From: Paractinoplanes toevensis
Lineage (GTDB): Bacteria > Actinomycetota > Actinomycetes > Mycobacteriales > Micromonosporaceae
NCBI RefSeq assembly: GCF_018332695.1
Contig: NZ_BOQN01000033.1
Location: forward strand, 23,961-87,960
Reading direction: 5' to 3'
DNA length: 64,000 nt
The stretch's first letter is position 1, and each line of letters opens with the position of its first letter. A program made the position numbers and the translations under genes. Of this stretch, positions 20,148 through 27,573 are shown piece by piece. The notes beneath the pieces were generated by a model, which was not told the origin of the DNA, did not search any database, and saw nothing but the letters and a program-made list of their open reading frames with translations.

Positions 20148-20330
20148 GTGCCTCCACTTCTGCTGGTCACGGCCGCCCTTCTGGCGCTCGGACCGATCCA
20201 GGCCCATCTCATCGACCAGGTGCAACACCAGATCTACCTGACGCCGGCCGGCGGAGAACTCGGCATCGAGCTGGACCTGACCCCGGGCGCCCTGGTCGGC
20301 GGTGGCCTGCAACCGCTGCAGCACCTGGTC
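20148..20330 (+). pseudogene. N-terminal remnant of a HupE/UreJ-like membrane protein
   Basis: From GTG 20148 the frame encodes a signal-like segment (PPLLLVTAALLALGPIQAH) followed by a stretch like the start of secreted/membrane HupE-type proteins (IELDLTPGALVGGGL). After about 60 residues the reading becomes unlike any membrane protein and ends at 20528 without the expected transmembrane helices. It is probably a truncated gene. The family assignment is weak. Confidence 0.4.
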
Positions 20331-20530
20331 GGCGCCGGTTTCGCCGGCGGCATCGGCCGGCATCCCGGTGCAAGGTGCCGGTATCCAGGTCGGGTGGTCG
20401 CCGCTCTCGGGTTCCGGGCCGCGGTCCCGCATTCCGGCCGCATGCCACATGCTGGGCCGCAGGTGCCCGGAAAGAACGACATGCCGCTTATTTCATCCGC
20501 GTGTGCCGCTGCCCCACTCGAACATTGATG

Positions 20531-20635
20531 ATCTGCTGTCCGCTCCGAACAGAACCTGAACAAGATCGGGACAGGGTGGGGAAGGCGGTGGGCGGTGGGC
20601 GGCGGGCGGCGTGGCGGGGCGGCGGTGGGGGATGG
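20531..20635. other. Non-coding gap with G-rich tract
   Basis: No gene is visible here. From about 20571 the plus strand carries repeated GGG/GGGG runs separated by short loops (GGGCGGTGGGCGGCGGGCGG and onward), able in principle to form a G-quadruplex. It lies immediately downstream of the minus-strand MarR gene, where its RNA copy would be C-rich. Confidence 0.5.
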
Positions 20636-21115
20636 CTAGGCGGTTGGTGGGTTGAAGGCTGTGGTCAGGCGGCGGACTATCTCCGCTGTGCGGGCCAGCT
20701 CCTCGGGGGTGAATTCGGCGGCGGCCTCGGTCATGCGGCCGCCCAGCGGGACGAAGAAGGCTGAGGCCACCCGCATCGCGGTGTCGCTCATCCGGACGGT
20801 GACCCGGCGGCGGTCGGCGGGGTCGCGGAAGCGGTGCACGTGGCCGACGTTCTCCAGGCGGTCGACCAGGGCGGTGGTCGCGGCGGGGCTGAGCCGCAGC
20901 CGCTGGGCCAGCTCACCCACGGTGATCGGGTCGCCCGAGGAGGTGCCCTGGCTGATCCACATGATCGCGTTGAGGTCGCTGCGGTGCAGCTGGTGGGCGC
21001 GGGCGAAGACGTCGACGAACACGTCGCTCTCGACGGTGAACGTGCGCAGCGCGGCGACCAGGTCGTTCATCACGGTGTCGCGGGGCGGTTCGGGTTGCGG
21101 GGGCACGGATGACAT
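20636..21115 (-). CDS. MarR-family regulator of the MMPL transporter
   Basis: A 159-residue MarR protein (ITVGELAQRLRLSPAATTAL ... HRFRDPADRRRVTVRM). It is divergent from an MMPL transporter, with a perfect palindrome between them. ATG 21115 was chosen; an upstream in-frame extension would cross the operator. It probably represses the transporter until a ligand binds. Confidence 0.9.
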   Translation of the reverse strand: MSSVPPQPEPPRDTVMNDLVAALRTFTVESDVFVDVFARAHQLHRSDLNAIMWISQGTSSGDPITVGELAQRLRLSPAATTALVDRLENVGHVHRFRDPADRRRVTVRMSDTAMRVASAFFVPLGGRMTEAAAEFTPEELARTAEIVRRLTTAFNPPTA

Positions 21116-21127
21116 CCTATCGTTTCC

Positions 21128-21148
21128 ATGACAGAAAATTTCTGTCAT
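21128..21148. promoter_or_regulatory. Perfect 21-base palindrome between marR and MMPL gene
   Basis: Arms ATGACAGAAA and TTTCTGTCAT flank a single A. The site lies 12 bases from the marR start and 22 bases from the MMPL start. It is the likely MarR operator controlling both directions. Confidence 0.8.
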
Positions 21149-21170
21149 CGAACTAATGAGGATCGCTCCC

Positions 21171-23249
21171 ATGACCAAGCGCACGATCGCCTGGCTGACT
21201 ACCCGCATCGGGGTCCTCACAGTCCTCTTCGCGACGATCATTCTCTCCGGTCTCGCGTTCGCGTTCTCACCGGCCCAGCCCGAAGCGGGGCCGGCCGACG
21301 GCCTGCCCGCCGGTGCCCAGTCCACCCGGGTCACCGAGCTGGCCGGGCGGTTCGAGAGCGGTCGCTCGGAGAGTGCCGTCCTGGTGCTCGAGCGGCCGGA
21401 TGCCGCGCTGACCGAGGCCGACCTCGCAGCCGTCGCACCGGTGGGCGCGGCGCTCGGTGATCTCGGGACCGTCGGGAAGCCGGTGGCGTCCGAGGACGGC
21501 CGTGCCGCCCTGGTGGTCATCCAGCTGCGCAACGGGCTCGACTCGGACGCGCAGCACGCCGCGGTGGACCAGATCCGGGCCACGCTGCATGCCACCGCCC
21601 GGCCCGCCGGCCTCACCGTCCAGGTCACCGGCGGTGCCGCGATCGGCCGGGACATCTCGGCCGCGTTCGAGGGCGCCGACGTGACCCTGCTGATCGCCAC
21701 CGCCGCGGTGGTCGCGATCCTGCTGCTGATCACCTACCGCAGCCCGATCCTGTGGATCGTCCCGCTCGCCGTGATCGGCCTCGGCGACCAGGTCGTCGCG
21801 AAGCTGCTGCCGTGGATCGCCCGGCTCGTGGGCGAGCGCACCGACGCCTCGGTCTCGGGCATCGTCTCGGTGCTGGTCTTCGGGGCCGGCACCGACTACG
21901 CGCTGTTGCTCATCTCCCGCTACCGGGAGGAGTTGCGCCGCACCGAGTCGCGCCAGGAGGCGATGACCCGGGCCTGGCGGGGCGCCGCCCCGGCGATCAC
22001 CGCGAGCGCCGGCACCGTCGTGCTGGCCCTGCTCACCCTGCTGGCCGCGGTGCTCACCTCGAACCGGACGCTCGGCGTCGCGGCCGCGGTCGGTGTCGTC
22101 GTCGCGCTGCTGTTCGGGCTGTTCGTGCTGCCGGCCGCGGTGGTGGCGCTGCCGCGCGGGGTGTTCTGGCCGAAGGTGCCCGCGGTGGGCAGCGCCGACC
22201 CGACCGAGACCGGCTGGTGGTCGCGGGTGGCGCACGGGGTCGGCAAGCGGCCCGGCGCGGTGCTCGCGGTCGCCCTCGGCGTGCTGGTGATCTTCTCGGC
22301 CGGTCTGCTGAAGCTCGACGTCGGGCTGTCGCAGACCGAGCAGTTCCGCACCAAGGTGGAGTCGATCGTCGCGCAGGAGGCGCTGGCCCGGCACTTCCCG
22401 GCCGGTGCCGCCCAGCCGGCCCAGGTGATCGTCGACTCGGGTCAGGCCGACCGGACCGAGGCGGCGCTGCGTCAGGTCGACGGGGTCGCGGCGGTGCTGC
22501 CGGCCGAGAGGTCGACCGATGGGCAACTGGCCCAGATCGGGGTGCAGCTCACCGACGACTCCGGAACGACCGCGGCCGACCGTACGATCCGGAATTTGCG
22601 TGCCGCCCTGCCGGACGCCCTGGTCGGCGGCGCGCCCGCCGCCGATTTCGACAAGCGCGAGGCCAACCTGCGCGATGACCGGGTGGTGGTGCCGCTGGTG
22701 CTCGCCGTGGTGCTGCTCGTGTTGCTGGTGCTGCTGCGCTCGCTGATCGCGCCGATCCTGTTGCTGGTCACGGTGGTGATCAGTTACGCGGCCAGCCTGG
22801 GTGCGGCGACCGTGCTGCTGACAACCGGGTTCGACATGCCGGCTCTCGACTCGAGCGTGCCGTTGCTGAGCTTCCTGTTCCTGGTGGCGCTCGGCGTCGA
22901 CTACAACATCTTCCTGGTCACCCGGGCCCGGGACGAGGCGATCGCCCGGGGCGGCACCCGGGCCGGAATGCTGCGCGGCCTGGCCGCGACCGGCGGGGTG
23001 ATCACCTCGGCCGGCATCCTGCTCGCCGCGGTGTTCGCCGTGCTCGGGGTGCTGCCGGTCATCGTGCTCACCCAGATCGGCGTGGTGGTCGGCGTCGGCG
23101 TGTTGGTCGACACGCTGCTGGTGCGCACGGTCGTGGTGCCGGCGCTCGCGCTGCTGCTGGGCGAGCGGTTCTGGTGGCCCGCTAAAACCGTTAAATCGGA
23201 AATGTCCAAAGAGGGCATCAATACGCCGGAGGCCGTGTCGGCCAAGTAG
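21171..23249 (+). CDS. MMPL/RND-family membrane transporter
   Basis: A 692-residue protein with the duplicated MMPL layout: one N-terminal helix, an extracytoplasmic domain, five helices, then the same again. The GTDYALLLISRYREE and GVDYNIFLVTRARDEA segments at equivalent places are the conserved Asp-Tyr motifs of the proton relay. It exports lipids or small hydrophobic compounds; the substrate is unknown. ATG 21171 is preferred over ATG 21156, with GAGGA between them acting as ribosome site. Confidence 0.9.
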   Translation: MTKRTIAWLTTRIGVLTVLFATIILSGLAFAFSPAQPEAGPADGLPAGAQSTRVTELAGRFESGRSESAVLVLERPDAALTEADLAAVAPVGAALGDLGTVGKPVASEDGRAALVVIQLRNGLDSDAQHAAVDQIRATLHATARPAGLTVQVTGGAAIGRDISAAFEGADVTLLIATAAVVAILLLITYRSPILWIVPLAVIGLGDQVVAKLLPWIARLVGERTDASVSGIVSVLVFGAGTDYALLLISRYREELRRTESRQEAMTRAWRGAAPAITASAGTVVLALLTLLAAVLTSNRTLGVAAAVGVVVALLFGLFVLPAAVVALPRGVFWPKVPAVGSADPTETGWWSRVAHGVGKRPGAVLAVALGVLVIFSAGLLKLDVGLSQTEQFRTKVESIVAQEALARHFPAGAAQPAQVIVDSGQADRTEAALRQVDGVAAVLPAERSTDGQLAQIGVQLTDDSGTTAADRTIRNLRAALPDALVGGAPAADFDKREANLRDDRVVVPLVLAVVLLVLLVLLRSLIAPILLLVTVVISYAASLGAATVLLTTGFDMPALDSSVPLLSFLFLVALGVDYNIFLVTRARDEAIARGGTRAGMLRGLAATGGVITSAGILLAAVFAVLGVLPVIVLTQIGVVVGVGVLVDTLLVRTVVVPALALLLGERFWWPAKTVKSEMSKEGINTPEAVSAK

Positions 23250-23302
23250 ACGCCGGGCAGCGACGCCGTCACGTACATCGCCGATCAGGCGCTGCCTGCC
23301 GT

Positions 23303-23932
23303 TCATCCTCGGAGGGCCGGCAGCGCCTCGTCCAAGCCGATCACGTCGGCGTATTTCGCGTTCAGGTCGAACAGGTTGTTCTCGTGCGGGCCGCCCTCGC
23401 GGTCGGCGCAGGCGTCGCGCACCACGATCGGGCGGAAGCCGTTCTGCAGGGCGTCCAGGGCCGACGCGCGCACGCAGCCGCTGGTCGAGTAACCGCCGAT
23501 GACCAGGGTGTCGATCGAGTGCGAGGCGAGCCAGGCGGCGAGCGAGGTGCCGGCGAACGCGCTCGCGTAGTGCTTCACCACCACCAGCTCGCCGGGAGCG
23601 GGCGAGAGCGGGGGAGCGAAGCCGCCGAGCGGGTTGCCGTCGGCGAAGACCTTCAGCGCCGGCACCTTCGCGGCGAACAGCGGCGCCTCGGAGCACGACT
23701 CGTCGGCGAAGCGCACGCTGGTCCAGACGACCGGGACGGCATTGTCGCGGGCCGCGGCCGCGAGTGACGCCATGGCGGAGGCGGCCGCCTGGCCGGACTT
23801 CAAATACAAGGGCGATTCAACTGATGTGTACGCCAGCGCGGGGTCGACCAGGAGCACGGCCGGGCGCACGCCCCAGCCGAGCCGCCGGGCGAACCCGGCC
23901 GTCGCATAGTCACGATCGAGATCGTCGGACAC
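23303..23932 (-). CDS. Isochorismatase-family cysteine hydrolase
   Basis: A 209-residue protein with the catalytic triad of the family: Asp in LLVDPALAY, Lys in VVVKHYASAF and Cys in GGYSTSGCVRASA. The TSGCVRAS form and overall length are closest to N-carbamoylsarcosine amidase-like hydrolases rather than true isochorismatases. The substrate is unknown. The start is GTG 23932. It converges with the MMPL gene over 53 bases, where only a weak long-loop inverted repeat (23256-23296) is seen. Confidence 0.87.
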   Translation of the reverse strand: MSDDLDRDYATAGFARRLGWGVRPAVLLVDPALAYTSVESPLYLKSGQAAASAMASLAAAARDNAVPVVWTSVRFADESCSEAPLFAAKVPALKVFADGNPLGGFAPPLSPAPGELVVVKHYASAFAGTSLAAWLASHSIDTLVIGGYSTSGCVRASALDALQNGFRPIVVRDACADREGGPHENNLFDLNAKYADVIGLDEALPALRG

Positions 23933-24120
23933 CTCAGATCACCTCTATTTCCCGAAGTCCCGCCCGCTCGGCGACGGAGAGGCCGAGTGGGGAAGTATCG
24001 CTCCGGTGCGCTCGCGCCGGTAGCGCACAATCTCGGCGAGGACCTCGCTTCTCCGGGGTGCGGGGCCGGAAGTTCTCCCGGAGCACGACTCGACGACCAG
24101 GCGGCGAAAGGGTGGACAGG

Positions 24121-25023
24121 GTGGAAATCGTAGAGGTCGGGCCGCGCGACGGGCTGCAGAACGAGAAGCGGGTCCTGCCCACCGCGACCAAGATCGAGTA
24201 TGTGGAGCGGGCTCTGGCCGCCGGTCTGCGGCGCCTGGAGGTGGCCGCTTTCGCCCGTCCGGACCGGGTGCCGCAGATGGCCGACGCCGAGGACGTGCTG
24301 CGCGGCGTTCCCCGGCCGGAGGGTGTCCGCTACGTCGCGCTGGTCCTCAACGGCCGTGGTCTCGACCGCATCCTTGCGCTCGACCCGATCGCCCGGCCGC
24401 ACGAGATCAACTACGTCGTGGTCGCCACCGACGAGTTCGCCCGGCGCAACCAGGGCATGGACACGATGGCCTCGCTCGACGGCTTCCGGAGCGTCGCGGA
24501 GCGGGCGCGCGGGGCCGGGCTGGGCGTGACGCTCACGGTGGCGGCCGCCTTCGGCTGCCCGTTCACCGGCGAGGTCAAGACCGATCGGGTACGCGCGGTG
24601 ATCGCCGGCGCCGGACCGCTCGACGAACTGTGCCTGGCCGACACCATCGGCGTGGGCGTGCCCGCGCAGGTGATCGACCTGGCCGCGGCGGCGCGCGAGG
24701 CCGCGCCGGGAGTGCCGCTGCGCGCGCATTTCCACAACACCCGCAACACCGGGTACGCCAACGCGATCACCGCCGCGGGCCTGGGTTTCGCCGCCCTCGA
24801 CGCGAGCCTCGGCGGGATCGGCGGCTGCCCGTTCGCCCCGGCCGCGACCGGCAACATCGCCACCGAGGACCTGGCCTACCTGCTCAACCGTTCGGGCCTG
24901 GAGACCGGCGTCGCCGTGCCCCGGGCGGCCGGGACCGGCACGTGGATCGGGGCCGAGCTGGGTCTGCCGCAGGTGCCGGCGCAACTCGGCAGGGCGGGTG
25001 ACTTCCCGCCGCCGGCCGCATAA
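24121..25023 (+). CDS. Hydroxymethylglutaryl-CoA lyase-like enzyme
   Basis: A 300-residue TIM-barrel enzyme of the HMG-CoA lyase/DRE-metallolyase family. The N-terminus VGPRDGLQNEK holds the catalytic Arg-Asp pair, AHFHNTRNTGYANA holds the metal-binding His residues, and GGIGGCPFAPAATGN is the HMGL signature loop with the active-site Cys. It would cleave HMG-CoA to acetoacetate and acetyl-CoA, as in leucine breakdown, but none of the usual leucine-catabolic genes are adjacent. GTG 24121 was chosen; GTG 24112 is the alternative. Confidence 0.88.
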   Translation: MEIVEVGPRDGLQNEKRVLPTATKIEYVERALAAGLRRLEVAAFARPDRVPQMADAEDVLRGVPRPEGVRYVALVLNGRGLDRILALDPIARPHEINYVVVATDEFARRNQGMDTMASLDGFRSVAERARGAGLGVTLTVAAAFGCPFTGEVKTDRVRAVIAGAGPLDELCLADTIGVGVPAQVIDLAAAAREAAPGVPLRAHFHNTRNTGYANAITAAGLGFAALDASLGGIGGCPFAPAATGNIATEDLAYLLNRSGLETGVAVPRAAGTGTWIGAELGLPQVPAQLGRAGDFPPPAA

Positions 25024-25042
25024 GGGAAAACGGTCCGTGCCG

Positions 25043-25152
25043 CCGGCCTCCGGTCCTGATCGGCTCGGCGGTCCGGCCTCCGGTCTTCATGGGGCTCGGC
25101 GGTCCCGGCCTCCGGTCTTTATCGGGCCCGGCGGTCCCGCCTCCGGGCGTCA
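25043..25152. repeat. Degenerate tandem repeat of about 30-32 bases
   Basis: Three and a half copies of a unit beginning CCGGCCTCCGGTC and ending near CTCGGCGGT start at 25043, 25073, 25105 and 25136 (the last partial). The unit core CCGGCCTCCGG can itself form a small hairpin. The array sits between two convergent genes and slightly overlaps the end of the minus-strand one. Confidence 0.75.
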
Positions 25153-26187
25153 TGCAGTCCGGCGCCGCCGGGCGATCAGGACCACCAGGGCGCCCGCGAT
25201 GAACGCGGCCAGCCAGCCGGTGGGCGAGGGGAGCCGGTCGGTGCTGCCGACGGTCGTGTCGTCGTCGGCGGCGGGGTCGGCGGCGCTGACGCCGGCCGTT
25301 GACGCGCTGACGTCGATCCGGAACGAGGTGACGTCTCCGGCCAGGTCGTCCGGCGCCGCGGCGGCCCGCAGGGTCAACCGCGGTCCGGGTTCGGCGGCCG
25401 CCACGCCGGCCGCCGTGTCGCCGACGCCGACCACGGCCGCGCTCACGGCGTACTCATCCGGGCCGCCGGCGTCCGGCGCCACCTTGACCAGCAGCGGGTT
25501 GGTCGTCGCCGGCAGGCTGAGGGTCTGGCCGGGCCCCAGCGTCTGATCGATCAGGCAGGTGACGGTCGTATAGGAGAAGTCGTCGGTGCGATCGAACTCG
25601 CAGTTCGCGTAACCGGCCACCGGCTGGAGGGCCTGCTCGGCCACCAGGACCAGAGCGAGGTGACTGACCATCCTGGTTCCGCTGTTACGGACCGTGATCG
25701 GCACGTTCGTGTAGTTGCCCCGGTCGACCGCCACGTCGTCGATGCCGGCGAGCGCGAGATCGGTCCCGGCGGTGGTGCGCGCGACGGTGACCGGGGCGGA
25801 ATCCAGCACCGCGCCGGTCGTGCCGCTGACCGAGACCTCGAACGTCGAGGCGATGTCCTCGACCCCGGTGGCGGCGGCCGGGGTGAACGAGATCGTGTAC
25901 TTCCGGCTCGCGCCGGCGGCCAGATCGCCGACCGGACAGCCCTCGTCGCCGCACGTCGTCGCGAGTGCGCCGGTGTCGGCGGAGTGCAGAACGAGATCGG
26001 CGGCCGCGGTCCGGCCGTGGTTGACGACGGTCGCGGTGACCGTTGTGATGCGTCCGGCGACCGCCGTCACCTGCTGGGGCACTTCGACGGTGATATTCGG
26101 AATGCCGGTATCGGCGGCCGCCGCGGCCGGCGCCGCGAGGCCGGCCAGGAGTGCCGCGAAGACCACCGCGAACCGATACCTACCCAT
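25150..26187 (-). CDS. Exported surface protein with C-terminal membrane anchor
   Basis: A 345-residue protein. It has a signal peptide (residues 1-25), then two or three beta-rich repeats of the CARDB/DUF11 type (VTATVVNHGRTAAADLVLH ... VPITVRNSGTRMVSH). A Ser/Asp-rich spacer, the motif LPSPTG, a hydrophobic helix and the tail ARRRRTA close the protein. The end resembles a sortase anchor, but the motif is LPxxTG rather than LPxTG, so anchoring by sortase is uncertain. The function is unknown. Confidence 0.72.
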   Translation of the reverse strand: MGRYRFAVVFAALLAGLAAPAAAAADTGIPNITVEVPQQVTAVAGRITTVTATVVNHGRTAAADLVLHSADTGALATTCGDEGCPVGDLAAGASRKYTISFTPAAATGVEDIASTFEVSVSGTTGAVLDSAPVTVARTTAGTDLALAGIDDVAVDRGNYTNVPITVRNSGTRMVSHLALVLVAEQALQPVAGYANCEFDRTDDFSYTTVTCLIDQTLGPGQTLSLPATTNPLLVKVAPDAGGPDEYAVSAAVVGVGDTAAGVAAAEPGPRLTLRAAAAPDDLAGDVTSFRIDVSASTAGVSAADPAADDDTTVGSTDRLPSPTGWLAAFIAGALVVLIARRRRTA

Positions 26188-26241
26188 GGTTACGCAGCGT
26201 AGTCCCGCTTTCCGGCCGCGACAACACTGCGTGATCAGGGT

Positions 26242-27558
26242 CTACGAGAAGCGGCTGGCGGCGAGAACGACCCAGGTCAGCTCGGGATGGATGATGTCGC
26301 TGTGCGCGCCGCTGGGTGCGCCGCCGGTGCGGACGATCTGGCTGGCATCGATGTTGAGGATCCGGTTCCGGGCGAATTTGTAGGGTGTGCCCGACCCGGC
26401 CGCCCGGAGGCCTTCGCCGACCGCGTCGAGGTCCTGCGCCCCGTCGGCGCCCATGCCGCCCCAGCGCCACAACAGGCCGTGCCCGGCCGCCGTGTCGTCC
26501 CGCTTGGCCAGCGACGCGAGCGGGTAGAAGCGGCCCACCGCGTCGTCGTGGGTGGAGAAGCAGACGGTCACCGGGCCGTCGACCTTCTGCTGCTGCCCGG
26601 CCAGCGCACCGTTGCGCCCGGCGTCGAACGGCAGCGGCCGGCAGAAGGCGAAGTGCGAGAACGCGCCCTGCAGCAGGGTCACCGACTTCACCTGGGGTGC
26701 GCCGATCGCGTACGAGACGAGGCGCGCGCCGAAGCTGTGCCCGATCAGATGGACCCGCAGGCCGGCCGGCAGCCGGCCGAGCAGCGGGCCGAGGCCCTTG
26801 CGGCCGACCACGCCGGCCCGGCCCTTCATCTCCCAGTAGGTGGCGACCCGCAGCGCCTCCTTGGCCCCGTTGAGCAGGCCACCCAGCTGGTCGCCGATCC
26901 CGGCCGTCCCGTCGCCGCGGTGGATCTCGGCGCCCGACGCGACCAGCGCGTCCCGGTAGCGGGCGAAGACGTCGTTGGGGCTGTCCTCGAGCATCCGGGG
27001 CCGGCCCGACGCGACCTCGCCGTCGTTCTCCCCGGCGCCGGACTGCTGGGCGAAGTCGTTCAGGGCGGCGAAGAAGTCGTCGAGGGTCGGCTGGGTGGCC
27101 GGCTGCCGGAGCAGGGCGGCCATCCGCTCGATCGAGTCCTTGGCGTCCGGGAACGTGTCGAGCAGGTCGGCCAGGGTCTGCTCGTCCAGGGCCGGGTCGG
27201 CGACGGTCGTCCCGGCCGCGGCCGGGGTGGCCGAGGCGATCCCGCCACCGCCCGCCGCGGTGGGCGGGTCGAAGTTCGGGATGGGCTCGTCCGACCAGCG
27301 CTTGGCCGGCCAGTAGACCCCGGCGAACCCGGCCTTGCCCCGCGGGTCGGCCGCGAGCTGCTGGGCGAGGAGCCCGAAGAAGCCGTTGTAGAGGCGGCGG
27401 GCGGTGCCGCGCTCGTTGTTCCAGCCGTGGCTGAACACGTAGAGGTCGGTCAGGTCCCCGGTCTCGGCGAGCAGGGCGTCGGTGGTGCGGGTGTCGGCGT
27501 CACCGTCGGCGTCGAAGACGACGTCCCAGAACGGCGATCCGGCAATGGAGTCGGTCAT
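26242..27558 (-). CDS. Cytoplasmic alpha/beta-hydrolase-like protein
   Basis: A 438-residue protein without signal peptide or membrane segment. The N-terminal VFSHGWNNERGTARRLYNGF resembles the oxyanion region of lipase/esterase-type hydrolases. The nucleophile elbow is GHSFG with Ser275. A large insertion (residues about 90-220) rich in Ala/Asp separates the two. The gene lies 15 bases behind the subtilisin gene and is probably co-transcribed with it. The substrate is unknown. Confidence 0.7.
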   Translation of the reverse strand: MTDSIAGSPFWDVVFDADGDADTRTTDALLAETGDLTDLYVFSHGWNNERGTARRLYNGFFGLLAQQLAADPRGKAGFAGVYWPAKRWSDEPIPNFDPPTAAGGGGIASATPAAAGTTVADPALDEQTLADLLDTFPDAKDSIERMAALLRQPATQPTLDDFFAALNDFAQQSGAGENDGEVASGRPRMLEDSPNDVFARYRDALVASGAEIHRGDGTAGIGDQLGGLLNGAKEALRVATYWEMKGRAGVVGRKGLGPLLGRLPAGLRVHLIGHSFGARLVSYAIGAPQVKSVTLLQGAFSHFAFCRPLPFDAGRNGALAGQQQKVDGPVTVCFSTHDDAVGRFYPLASLAKRDDTAAGHGLLWRWGGMGADGAQDLDAVGEGLRAAGSGTPYKFARNRILNIDASQIVRTGGAPSGAHSDIIHPELTWVVLAASRFS

Positions 27559-27573
27559 GTCGAGCTCCGATCA

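Noticed and set aside
23933..24120. Possible small minus-strand gene (ending RYRRERTGAILP...)
   Set aside because: No start codon or ribosome site, and it would run antisense into the HMG-CoA lyase start. I treat it as the upstream region of that gene.
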